A stretch of 64,000 bases of DNA, taken from an uncultured Sutterella sp. GTDB lineage: Bacteria; Pseudomonadota; Gammaproteobacteria; Burkholderiales; Burkholderiaceae_F. The notes below the pieces were generated by a model. It saw nothing but the letters and a program-made list of their open reading frames with translations. It was not told the DNA's origin and did no database searches. Every line of letters starts with the position of its first letter. Position 1 is the stretch's first letter. Below are positions 17,560 through 25,587 of the stretch, in pieces. Both the position numbers and the translations under genes were made by a program. The stretch lies in assembly GCA_905206345.1 (NCBI GenBank), contig CAJLGW010000001.1, positions 30,241-94,240 on the forward strand, in the 5' to 3' direction.

Positions 17560-18948
17560 ATGAAATTCGCAATCAATCGCATTCACTTTGTCGGTATCGG
17601 CGGTACTGGGATGAACGGTATTGCCGAAGTCTTTGTGACATTGGGCTATCGTGTAACAGGCTCTGATGTGGCAACTAATGTTGCCACTCAACGCCTTGAA
17701 AGTTTAGGCGTTTCCATTTTCCACGAACACGATGCTCGTAATGTCCAAGGTGCTGATGTGGTTGTGACGTCTTCTGCCATTAAGGCAGACAATCCTGAAG
17801 TGGTCGCTGCGCGTGAAGCCCGAATTCCAGTGGTGCCTCGTGCCCAAATGTTGGCCGAATTGATGCGATTCAGAAGTGGCATTGCGATTGCCGGCGCTCA
17901 CGGCAAAACTACGACAACGTCTTTGGTGGCAAGTCTTTTAGCCGCTGGTGGTTTGGATCCGACGTTTGTCATCGGTGGTCGATTAAATAGTGCGGGTTCC
18001 AACGCTCGATTAGGGGGCGGGGAATTTATTGTGGCAGAGGCCGATGAGTCTGATGCTTCCTTCTTGTGCTTGTCTCCTGTGATTGCTGCGGTAACCAATA
18101 TTGACGAAGATCATATGGATACCTATGAGCACAAATATGAAAAATTGGAACAGGCCTTTATCGACTTTTTAACGCGTCTGCCTTTTTACGGTAAGGCTGT
18201 GCTTTGCTATGACGATGAAAATGTCCGCAAGATGGCACCGCGCGTCAATCGTGAGATTGTGAGCTACGGTTTGTGTGAGGAAGCCGATGTTCGTGCCATT
18301 GATGTAAAAGTTGACGGTACGCAAATGACTTTTACGGTGTTGCGCAAGGATCGTGAGCCATTGCCGGTGCGTTTGAATTTGCCCGGTTTACACAATGTCC
18401 GCAATGCCTTGGCTGCTATTGCGATTGCCACAATGGCAGAGGTGAGCGATGAGGCCATTGCTCAAGGTTTGGAAAACTTCAATGGTGTGGGTCGTCGCTT
18501 CACTCAATACGGGGAAATCGCGTTACCGCAAGGCGGATCCTTCCGTTTAATTGACGACTACGGTCATCATCCGCATGAAATGCAAGCAACTCTGGAAGCC
18601 GTTCGTGGCGCCTACCCCGGCCAACGTATTTTGGTTGCGTTCCAGCCACATCGTTACTCCCGCACGCGTGATTGCTTTGAGGACTTTGTAAAGGTTCTCT
18701 CCGGTGTTGACGCTTTGGTGCTTGCCGATGTTTATCCTGCTGGTGAAGCTCCGATTCATGGGGCCGACGGTCGAGCATTAGCCCGTGCCATTCGTTTAAT
18801 CGGCACAACGGAGTTGGTTTTTGTCGATACTCCCTTGGAAATGGACGATGCCATTATGAAGTTGGCTAAGCCCGGTGACATTGTTGTCACCATGGGGGCA
18901 GGTAGTGTTGGTCAAGTGCCTGTGCGATTGAAAGCACAAAACGCATAA
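17560..18948 (+). CDS. murC: UDP-N-acetylmuramate--L-alanine ligase MurC
   Basis: A 462-residue Mur ligase that adds L-alanine to UDP-MurNAc, the first amino acid of the stem peptide. Motifs: [17 protein letters not shown] at the N-terminus, the P-loop [28 protein letters not shown] and [11 protein letters not shown], with FQPHRYSRT in the C-terminal domain. I choose ATG 17560, the conserved [15 protein letters not shown] start. A longer frame from TTG 17518 would read through a hairpin. ddl follows after 30 bases. Confidence 0.97.
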   Translation: MKFAINRIHFVGIGGTGMNGIAEVFVTLGYRVTGSDVATNVATQRLESLGVSIFHEHDARNVQGADVVVTSSAIKADNPEVVAAREARIPVVPRAQMLAELMRFRSGIAIAGAHGKTTTTSLVASLLAAGGLDPTFVIGGRLNSAGSNARLGGGEFIVAEADESDASFLCLSPVIAAVTNIDEDHMDTYEHKYEKLEQAFIDFLTRLPFYGKAVLCYDDENVRKMAPRVNREIVSYGLCEEADVRAIDVKVDGTQMTFTVLRKDREPLPVRLNLPGLHNVRNALAAIAIATMAEVSDEAIAQGLENFNGVGRRFTQYGEIALPQGGSFRLIDDYGHHPHEMQATLEAVRGAYPGQRILVAFQPHRYSRTRDCFEDFVKVLSGVDALVLADVYPAGEAPIHGADGRALARAIRLIGTTELVFVDTPLEMDDAIMKLAKPGDIVVTMGAGSVGQVPVRLKAQNA

Positions 18949-18978
18949 AGTTATTTTTGCTAATTGAGGTTAGTTCTT

Positions 18979-19950
18979 ATGTCAAACGAAACGAAAAAAG
19001 CGATCGATCCTGCTTCTTTGGGGAAGGTAGTCGTATTGATGGGTGGACGTTCCAGCGAACGTGAAGTCTCCTTGATGAGTGGGAAAGGTGTTTATGACGC
19101 TCTTGTAGAAGCCGGTGTCGATGTCACGCGTTTTGATCCACAAGAACAACCCCTTTCAGAGTTGGAAAAAGGCCAATTTGATCGTGCCATGATTTCTCTT
19201 CATGGTCGTTTTGGTGAAGACGGTACGATTCAAGGCGTCTTAGAATACCTTAATCTTCCGTACACCGGCCCTGGCGTTCGTTCTAGCTCAATTGCCATTG
19301 ATAAAGCAATGACCAAACGCGTTTGGAGTGCTGCTGGTATTCCTGTGCCCAACGGCATGACGGTGACCAAAGACGATGATATGAATTTAGTCATTCAATC
19401 GTTGGGTGCCAATTTGGTGGTCAAGCCCGCCCATGAAGGCTCCAGCATCGGTTTGAGTAAGCTTGAAAATGCAACGCCTGAAATGTTGCAAGAAGCCGTT
19501 AATAAGGCAAGCAACTTGGATCCGCATGTCTTGGTTGAAGAGCGTATTTACGGTCGTGAATTGACGGTGGCCGTGTTAGGCCCAGGTCAAACGGCTCGTG
19601 CTTTGCCGATTATTGAAATTGTGGCTCCGGATGGTGACTACGACTATCAAAACAAGTATTTCACGACGGTCGTTCATTATGAGTGTCCGGCTCAGTTGCC
19701 CGAAGAGCAAGCTGCTGAGATTCGTCAAGTGTGCGAACGTGCCTACCGTGTTTTAGGAGGTCGTGGTTGGAGTCGTATTGATGTGATGTTGACCGATGAT
19801 GGTCGTTTTGTTTTATTGGAAATGAATACTTCTCCGGGCATGACTTCGCACTCTTTGGTTCCGATGGCCGCAAGCAAAGAGGGCATGAGCTATCAAGATT
19901 TGGTCTTAGAAGTCCTCAGCCAAGCAACTTTGGATAACAAAGAACGCTAA
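18979..19950 (+). CDS. ddl: D-alanine--D-alanine ligase
   Basis: A 323-residue ATP-grasp enzyme forming D-Ala-D-Ala, the dipeptide used by the MurF half of the fusion encoded upstream. Motifs: VVLMGGRSSEREVSLMSG, HGRFGEDGTIQG, LPYTGPGVRSS, KPAHEGSSIGL, and the late EMNTSPGMTSHSLVP. ATG 18979 is preferred over an upstream TTG because the residues between are not conserved and GAGG lies about 9 bases before the ATG. ftsQ starts 11 bases after the stop, so it sits in the classic murC-ddl-ftsQ-ftsA-ftsZ order. Confidence 0.97.
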   Translation: MSNETKKAIDPASLGKVVVLMGGRSSEREVSLMSGKGVYDALVEAGVDVTRFDPQEQPLSELEKGQFDRAMISLHGRFGEDGTIQGVLEYLNLPYTGPGVRSSSIAIDKAMTKRVWSAAGIPVPNGMTVTKDDDMNLVIQSLGANLVVKPAHEGSSIGLSKLENATPEMLQEAVNKASNLDPHVLVEERIYGRELTVAVLGPGQTARALPIIEIVAPDGDYDYQNKYFTTVVHYECPAQLPEEQAAEIRQVCERAYRVLGGRGWSRIDVMLTDDGRFVLLEMNTSPGMTSHSLVPMAASKEGMSYQDLVLEVLSQATLDNKER

Positions 19951-19961
19951 TTCTGCGTTTT

Positions 19962-20768
19962 ATGAAAGTAGTTCTTCGAAAACTCCTTATTGTTGTAGGG
20001 ATTCTGTTGGTGATTGCCGCAGTTGCGGTCAGCAGTTTCCCTCACTACTTTATTTCGTTTTTTGAAATAAAGAAGGTTGAGTTAGTCGGGGAAACTGATC
20101 ATATCTCGCCGATGCACTTCAAGCGTTCATTAGGCAATACGGTTGAGGGGAACTTTTTTGATATTGACCTTGAGGCTATCCGAATGGCGGCTTTAGGGGC
20201 ACCTTGGGTGAAAGAAGCGAGCGTTCATAAAGTTTGGCCCAATCGTATTCGTATTCGTATCAAAGAGCATCGTGCGTTAGCGCTATGGGAAGACGGACGT
20301 CTGGTTTCTGTAGAAGGCATTTTATTTGCTGCCAATCCCGATGAAGCGGAAAACTCAACGGATTTACCCGAGTTTTTTGGACCGGCCGATCGGGTTCGAG
20401 ATGTGACGCGACGCTATAAACGGTTTAGTCAGATGCTCAAGACCGTGATTCCAGAGGCAAAAGTGACGGAATTGAGTGTCTCCGATCGCGATAGTTGGAC
20501 GCTTGCTATTGCTTCGAAAAAGATTCCACCAACACGTATTGAATTAGGTACAGAGCAAAGCGACTGGACGCTTGAAGACCGTTTTGGTGTTGTCATTGTT
20601 CAGTATCCTGAAGTTGTTGCTTTGATGAAGGGAGCGCCCTCAAGTATAGATGCTCGTTATGAGAATGCCTTTTCGGCAACGTTGCCGGAAAATGCTTTAA
20701 AGAGACTGCCCTCGAAAGATAATCGCAGACGAGAGGCAGAAGTTGTTGCAGAACGATACCGCCAATGA
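19962..20768 (+). CDS. ftsQ: Cell division protein FtsQ
   Basis: A 268-residue bitopic protein linking cytoplasmic and periplasmic divisome parts. A short basic N-terminus leads into a single hydrophobic segment (LLIVVGILLVIAAVAVSSF, about residues 7-26), then the POTRA domain starting FFEIKKVELVGE with GNFFDIDLEAI and APWVKEASVHKVWPNRI, and the beta domain. The C-terminus is basic and helical. It overlaps the start of ftsA by four bases (ATGA). Identification is from domain pattern and location. Confidence 0.94.
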   Translation: MKVVLRKLLIVVGILLVIAAVAVSSFPHYFISFFEIKKVELVGETDHISPMHFKRSLGNTVEGNFFDIDLEAIRMAALGAPWVKEASVHKVWPNRIRIRIKEHRALALWEDGRLVSVEGILFAANPDEAENSTDLPEFFGPADRVRDVTRRYKRFSQMLKTVIPEAKVTELSVSDRDSWTLAIASKKIPPTRIELGTEQSDWTLEDRFGVVIVQYPEVVALMKGAPSSIDARYENAFSATLPENALKRLPSKDNRRREAEVVAERYRQ

Positions 20769-22072
20769 AAGAACTTGCTAATAAATCAATTACGGTCACG
20801 GCTATTGACATTGGATCTAGCAAAATTATTGTGGTCTTAGCCGAAGTCTTTTCTGACGGCACCTACAAGGTGTTGGGGCATGGTCGTACTGAGTCAAAGA
20901 AGTCGATTATTGCGGGAAGTATTCAAAGACCTGAAGACCTTTTAAAGCAGTTAAATGAAGCTTTAGATGAGGCTGTAAGAACGGCTAATTTCAAAGGACC
21001 GTCTTTGGGGCGAATTTGTACGACGATTTCCGGTCAACCTGTGACGGGGCGTAATTCAACGGCAGAAATTCCTTTACCAGGGGCCGAGGTCACGCTTGAG
21101 GACATGAAAAAGGTCGTTGAACGTGCCGAAGATGCTTTAGAGTTGCATCAAGATGAGCGCTTGATTAAATCCGAGCGTTTGTATTTTTGCATCGATGATC
21201 AAACCGAAGAGCAAGGTCTTGAAAATCCGCTTGGTGTAAAGGGCTCTCGTATTTCGGTGCATTTGCATTCCGCAGTGGCCGGTGCTGTAAATGCTGTCAA
21301 TCGAATTCAATTAATTAACCGTACCGACCTTGATGTTTCAACTGTATTACCCGAAGGGTGGGCGAGTGGTTATAGCGTTTTAACTGAAGATGAACGTCAA
21401 ATTGGTGTTGTTTTAGTCGATATCGGAGATGAGACGACGGATATTGTTGTCTTTAAGGGTGGTCATCCTCGCTTTACCCATACGATTAATATGGGGGGAA
21501 GTATCATCACTAAGCGCCTCATGGGATATATGCATTGCAAAGATTTTGAGGCCGAGGCTGTCAAAATGCGTCTCGATCTGCGTCATGAAAAAGAGGATGA
21601 AACGCAAATTTTATTCAGTAGTGGTGTAGAACCCAATGTAAGGCACTTCAATAAGCGAGAACTTTCAATCCTGGCTTGCAAAGAGTTTGGAGCACTTTGT
21701 AATCAAATTGGGGTGATTCTTTATAACAACGGTTGGTACATCAAACGAGATGGACATCCCTACAATAAACTTCCCGGTGGGGTCGTTATTACAGGGGGGG
21801 CGACCTTGATGATGGGGGCTGCCGAGTTTATTTCTTCAATTCCTGGGTTTTATCGTGAAACTTTTGCAGCTCGACAAGGGCGATCGCTCTACGAAGGGGA
21901 TGGCTGCATGGGGTTAACTTCTCCGCGAGAAAGTGCCGTGATGGGTTTGATCGCTTATGAAGCTAGACGCTTTATGTTGGGGGAAGACGATAAAGATGTT
22001 ACCTCTGAGGACGATACGTGGGTTTCTAAGATAAAGCGCATGACCAAAGAGTTTTTTATCGGTCAGTACTAA
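20765..22072 (+). CDS. ftsA: Cell division protein FtsA
   Basis: A 435-residue actin-like ATPase that tethers FtsZ to the membrane. Visible are the phosphate-1 loop AIDIGSSKIIVVLAE, the FtsA-specific 1C domain (around residues 85-165), VLVDIGDETTDIVVF, and GGVVITGGATLMMG. The C-terminus WVSKIKRMTKEFF has the pattern of a membrane-targeting amphipathic helix. It is slightly longer than E. coli FtsA (420). A 93-base gap then precedes ftsZ. Because the neighbouring FtsZ has an unusual tail, the FtsA-FtsZ contact in this organism is of interest. Confidence 0.96.
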   Translation: MKELANKSITVTAIDIGSSKIIVVLAEVFSDGTYKVLGHGRTESKKSIIAGSIQRPEDLLKQLNEALDEAVRTANFKGPSLGRICTTISGQPVTGRNSTAEIPLPGAEVTLEDMKKVVERAEDALELHQDERLIKSERLYFCIDDQTEEQGLENPLGVKGSRISVHLHSAVAGAVNAVNRIQLINRTDLDVSTVLPEGWASGYSVLTEDERQIGVVLVDIGDETTDIVVFKGGHPRFTHTINMGGSIITKRLMGYMHCKDFEAEAVKMRLDLRHEKEDETQILFSSGVEPNVRHFNKRELSILACKEFGALCNQIGVILYNNGWYIKRDGHPYNKLPGGVVITGGATLMMGAAEFISSIPGFYRETFAARQGRSLYEGDGCMGLTSPRESAVMGLIAYEARRFMLGEDDKDVTSEDDTWVSKIKRMTKEFFIGQY

Positions 22073-22165
22073 AGCCGTAAGAAAAACAACAAATTTCTTG
22101 ATTTTTTCTAGCCAAAATGTGAGCTTTTAAGTCATAATTAGAGAATTGGTTTTGGAGAAATATTT

Positions 22166-23506
22166 ATGTTCGATGTCGTCAATGATGAACCCCGTCAAAC
22201 CGTAATTAAAGTTGTTGGTGTTGGTGGTGGTGGCGGTAACGCCGTAGAACACATGATTGAGCGTGGTGCTCAAGGTATTCAGTTCATTGCAATTAATACT
22301 GACTACACCGCATTGTCACGCTCTCGCGCACACGCAACTCTTCAAATCGGTAAGACTGGTTTGGGTGCAGGTGCTCATCCTGAGGTGGGTGAACAGGCTG
22401 CTATTGAGTCTAAGGATCGCATCCGCGAATTGCTCCAAGGCGCTAATTTGGTTTTCATCACTGCCGGTATGGGTGGTGGTACGGGTACGGGTGCAGCTCC
22501 TGTGGTTGCACAAATTGCTCGTGAAATGGGCATTTTGACGGTCGCTGTTGTCACAAAGCCCTTTAGCTACGAAGGTGCTCGCCGTATGCAACGAGCTGAA
22601 GAAGGTTTGTTGCGCTTGAAGGAAGCCGTGGATAGCCAAATCGTGATTCTCAATGACAAATTGGAAGACGAATTGGGCGAAGATGCCACTGTGAGCGAAT
22701 GCTTTGCTGCTGCTGACGACGTGCTCTTTAAGGCTTGTGCTGGTATTACCGAAATCATTCAATCTCCTGGCTTGATTGGCGTTGACTTTGAAGACCTCCG
22801 CACTGTGATGAGTGAACGCGGTACGGCCATGATGGGTTCTGCCATTGCTACGGGTCCGGATCGTGCACGCATCGCAGCAGAAAACGCGGTTGCCTGCCCG
22901 TTGTTGGAAGGCGTGACGCTCAATGGTGCTCGTGGTGTGTTGGTTTACATCACCGCCAGCGAAGAAAGCATGAAGATGAAAGAAACCAAGACAGTGATGA
23001 ATATCATTACGAACTTCACTGCCAAGGGTGCTCAAGTGATCTATGGCTCTGCCTACGATGACAGCATGGGTGATTCTATGCGTGTTACGGTGGTTGCTAC
23101 GGGTCTTGACGGTGGTGTTGATCACTCGATTCCACCGTTGGAAAAGAAGGAAGAAGAACGTCCTGTTTGGGCAACGACTGCCACTAAGCCGGCCGTTCAA
23201 GTGCAGCCGATGGCAACTGCTCCTGCTCAACAAGCTGCAAAACCGGCCGCTTCCGTGACCAATATTTGGGATTTGCCTCTTTCTCATCAAGAGGCTGTTG
23301 TGCCGCCGGCTCAACCGAGTCCCAATGTGATGCAACCGATGACTTCTCAACCGGTTCAACCACAAGAACCGGCTGCTAAACCGCAACAAGAGTTGGGTGA
23401 AACGGTGCCGATGCCCTTTGGCCCGGCAGAAGAAGAGCCTGAAGAAAGTCCTTCTCGCGATTGGCCGTCCACCGGTTGGTGGTCAAGCCGTCGAGACGGG
23501 AAGTAA
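22166..23506 (+). CDS. ftsZ: Cell division protein FtsZ
   Basis: A 446-residue tubulin-like GTPase forming the Z-ring. VVGVGGGGGNAVEHM begins the GTPase domain, the tubulin signature GGGTGTGAAPVVA is intact, and the T7 catalytic loop appears as GVDFEDLRTVM, where the usual NVDFADV has G for N and E for A. The globular core ends near residue 315. A proline/glutamine-rich linker of about 115 residues follows. The extreme C-terminus is DWPSTGWWSSRRDGK, which does not match the usual FtsZ tail peptide (D-I-P-x-F-L-R-x-Q type) bound by FtsA and ZipA. GGAG precedes the ATG, and a terminator follows. Confidence 0.97.
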   Translation: MFDVVNDEPRQTVIKVVGVGGGGGNAVEHMIERGAQGIQFIAINTDYTALSRSRAHATLQIGKTGLGAGAHPEVGEQAAIESKDRIRELLQGANLVFITAGMGGGTGTGAAPVVAQIAREMGILTVAVVTKPFSYEGARRMQRAEEGLLRLKEAVDSQIVILNDKLEDELGEDATVSECFAAADDVLFKACAGITEIIQSPGLIGVDFEDLRTVMSERGTAMMGSAIATGPDRARIAAENAVACPLLEGVTLNGARGVLVYITASEESMKMKETKTVMNIITNFTAKGAQVIYGSAYDDSMGDSMRVTVVATGLDGGVDHSIPPLEKKEEERPVWATTATKPAVQVQPMATAPAQQAAKPAASVTNIWDLPLSHQEAVVPPAQPSPNVMQPMTSQPVQPQEPAAKPQQELGETVPMPFGPAEEEPEESPSRDWPSTGWWSSRRDGK

Positions 23507-23530
23507 TTTATACAGCTAGTCCAATAAGTG

Positions 23531-23557
23531 TTTTTCGCCGATTTATTCGGCGAAAAA
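23531..23557 (+). terminator. Terminator at the end of the dcw cluster
   Basis: TTTTTCGCCG pairs perfectly with CGGCGAAAAA around a 7-base loop, 24 bases after ftsZ. No long T-tract follows on the plus strand, so readthrough into lpxC is possible. Confidence 0.6.
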
Positions 23558-23604
23558 CGTCTTAGAACCTCCCAACCAATCTTGTTGCTAAAAAGCTTGC
23601 CATT

Positions 23605-24516
23605 ATGCTGAAACAAAGAACGTTGAAAAAGCCGTTAAAGACCGTAGGTATCGGTTTGCACTCGGGTCAAAAAGTTTGTTTGACTTTGCGTCCAGCTGAA
23701 CCCGACACTGGCATTGTTTATACGCGTGTAGATTTGGATCCGCCTGTGGTGATGCCTGCAGAGGCAACTCGCGTTAACGATACGCGAATGGCAACGACCT
23801 TAAATGAAGGCAACGTAAAAATCTCCACCATTGAACACTTAATGAGTGCGTTGAGCGGTTTGGGGATTGATAACTGTTATGTGGATGTTGACGCTTCTGA
23901 AATTCCGATCATGGACGGTTCGGGTGCGAGTTTTGTGTTCTTGATTCAGGCCGCTGGTGTGGTCGAACAAGAGGCCCCGAAGCGTTTTGTGCGAGTGTTA
24001 AAGCCCGTTAAGGTGATCGATGGTGACAAATGGGCAATGCTTGAACCTCATGAAGGTTATAAGCTCGCTTTTTCCATTAATTTCGGTCATCCTGCGATTG
24101 ATGCAACGGTGCAATTTACCGAAGTTGATATGGCAGAAACAACGTACAAGAATGCCGTTTCTCGAGCTCGTACCTTCGGTTTCGTTCAAGACGTTGAAAT
24201 GCTTCGTTCAATCGGCTTAGCTCAAGGCGGTACGCTTGAAAATGCCGTTGTGATGGACGAGGCTAAAATCCTTAATCGTGACGGTCTTCGTGCCCAAGAC
24301 GAGTTTGTCAAACACAAGATTTTGGACGCCATGGGTGACCTTTATGTTTTAGGCCATCCTCTATTGGCTCGCTACAGTGCCTATAAATCCGGTCATGGAT
24401 TAAATAACCAATTGTTAAGGGCTCTTTTAGCCGATCCCACCGCTTGGGAATGGGCAACGTTTGAAGGCAAAGATTATCCCGAGGATTTTGCCCTGGAACG
24501 TGCGAATGCGCTTTAA
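23605..24516 (+). CDS. lpxC: UDP-3-O-acyl-N-acetylglucosamine deacetylase LpxC
   Basis: A 303-residue zinc deacetylase catalysing the committed step of lipid A synthesis in the cytoplasm. Zinc ligands sit in [10 protein letters not shown] (His about 79) and [10 protein letters not shown] (His/Asp about 238/242), with HGLNN near 265 supplying the catalytic His. The early [11 protein letters not shown] and EIPIMDGSG are also typical. No obvious Shine-Dalgarno precedes ATG 23605. Its 3' end overlaps the start of the small lipoprotein gene by 11 bases. Confidence 0.97.
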   Translation: MLKQRTLKKPLKTVGIGLHSGQKVCLTLRPAEPDTGIVYTRVDLDPPVVMPAEATRVNDTRMATTLNEGNVKISTIEHLMSALSGLGIDNCYVDVDASEIPIMDGSGASFVFLIQAAGVVEQEAPKRFVRVLKPVKVIDGDKWAMLEPHEGYKLAFSINFGHPAIDATVQFTEVDMAETTYKNAVSRARTFGFVQDVEMLRSIGLAQGGTLENAVVMDEAKILNRDGLRAQDEFVKHKILDAMGDLYVLGHPLLARYSAYKSGHGLNNQLLRALLADPTAWEWATFEGKDYPEDFALERANAL

Positions 24517-24940
24517 TGTCGATAAACGACTTGGTTGGTTGTTGAGTGGCATCATTTCGGTGTCACTTTTGGGGTGCTCGACGCCACCCACAGATCCCAC
24601 GGCAGTAGTCATCAGAGAGATGGCCACGCCATCACAACAGTTCATGATTCGTGAACAAGATCGTGCAATTGAATTGACGCGAGACGATCGTGTCAGAAAA
24701 CTTCTTAGAGCGTTTCAACGCCAACATCCTAAAGCCGTTGATGTGATGCAAAAAGTGGCAGGCTATCTGAATTACGGGCGCTTGAGCGTTGATGCCCATT
24801 TGATTATCTACCATGAGCGTGAGGGGGCGATTAAGACGCCTGTCAACATGGATGTATTGGTTGCGTACCTAGAAAATATGTATGCCCGTCAAGACCAAGA
24901 AAGAATGCCTGCCTACATTGCGCCGACAACTACGCCTTAA
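24506..24940 (+). CDS. Small lipoprotein of unknown function
   Basis: A 144-residue protein with a lipoprotein signal: basic start MRFNVDKR, hydrophobic stretch, then the lipobox SLLGC (Cys about 24). The mature part is charged and mostly helical-looking, with a few tyrosines ([19 protein letters not shown]). I do not recognise a family. I start at ATG 24506 because an upstream start at 24461 would put 15 charged residues before the signal and lie deep in lpxC. It overlaps lpxC by 11 bases, suggesting coupling, and its 3' end overlaps the convergent dciA-like gene by 11 bases. Confidence 0.75.
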   Translation: MRFNVDKRLGWLLSGIISVSLLGCSTPPTDPTAVVIREMATPSQQFMIREQDRAIELTRDDRVRKLLRAFQRQHPKAVDVMQKVAGYLNYGRLSVDAHLIIYHEREGAIKTPVNMDVLVAYLENMYARQDQERMPAYIAPTTTP

Positions 24941-25382
24941 GTGCTTGCGCTAAGCGCTCTAGAGCCTCTCTAACATCATCATCTTTAGCTAACTGTGCTT
25001 CTTCGTAGACTTGTTGTGCAGCCTCAGGCGGAGCAATGCGAGACTCTCCTTTGGGATAGGCTTCGGGCTGAGCAAGCGCGGTGATTTTCCCGCTTCGAAT
25101 CGCAATGATTGGAACGGTAATTCCGGCATCAAAAAGTTTTTTTTCAATGGTGGGCTGAATCTGTTTGAGGCGATTAGCCATCGTTGGCGTGACGGTGTTA
25201 ATAGTGATGCCTTGTGGCTGATGGGTCACATGCGTGCAATTCATAATGTCGATTCGCACACCTTTAGAAACGCAAGCTTGAGCAATCAAAGTCTTGAGTC
25301 GGGCGCTTTGCAATTCCATTTTTAAAAACGAATCTGCACCTTGATTTTCCAAGATTTGGTGGAAATTTCGCATATCTCTCAT
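24930..25382 (-). CDS. DciA-like DUF721 protein (putative replicative helicase loader)
   Basis: A 150-residue protein with a DUF721/DciA-type core: a helix (MELQSARLKTLIAQAC), then an alternating segment around VRIDIMNCTHV, GITINTVTPTMANRLKQIQP and VPIIAIRSGKI. DciA is the DnaB helicase operator in bacteria lacking DnaC/DnaI, and in Pseudomonas aeruginosa the gene also lies between lpxC and secA, which supports the call. ATG 25382 is chosen over a TTG at 25403 because GGAG lies 8 bases upstream of it. Sequence similarity is modest and position contributes much. Confidence 0.68.
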   Translation of the reverse strand: MRDMRNFHQILENQGADSFLKMELQSARLKTLIAQACVSKGVRIDIMNCTHVTHQPQGITINTVTPTMANRLKQIQPTIEKKLFDAGITVPIIAIRSGKITALAQPEAYPKGESRIAPPEAAQQVYEEAQLAKDDDVREALERLAQALKA

Positions 25383-25477
25383 GGTGCGTGCTCCAAAATT
25401 CAATATTCGTCACAAAACGTTAAGAAAACCTTACGTTTTTCAAGGGAAAAATAGTCAAAAAAGCCCTGTTAATGTGC

Positions 25478-25554
25478 GATAATTCAACGCTATGGATTGT
25501 ACAACGAAAGCAACCGTAAACGCATTTCGGTTGCTTTCTAAATCTGTTTCCTGA
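25478..25554 (+). promoter_or_regulatory. secA promoter and leader hairpin with possible leader ORF
   Basis: TGTGCGATAAT at 25473-25483 resembles an extended -10. Downstream, GAAAGCAACCG (25506-25516) pairs perfectly with CGGTTGCTTTC (25528-25538) around an 11-base loop. The T-tract expected of a terminator is absent. A 20-codon ORF (25492-25554) spans the hairpin, but it lacks a ribosome-binding site and a signal-peptide character. A regulatory role for the structure is inferred. Confidence 0.4.
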
Positions 25555-25587
25555 GGGTATTAGGGGACGGGATTAAGGTATTTAAAG

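Noticed and set aside
22316..23389. A 357-codon open frame antisense to ftsZ
   Set aside because: It is a shadow. Biased genes here avoid TTA, CTA and TCA, which opens the reverse frames. The composition is rich in His, Arg and Ser with no protein-like pattern.
24506..24940. Idea that the small lipoprotein is a SecM-like secretion monitor
   Set aside because: It lies between lpxC and secA as secM does in enterics, but it has a lipobox, lacks an arrest-like C-terminus and is cut off from secA by a convergent gene.
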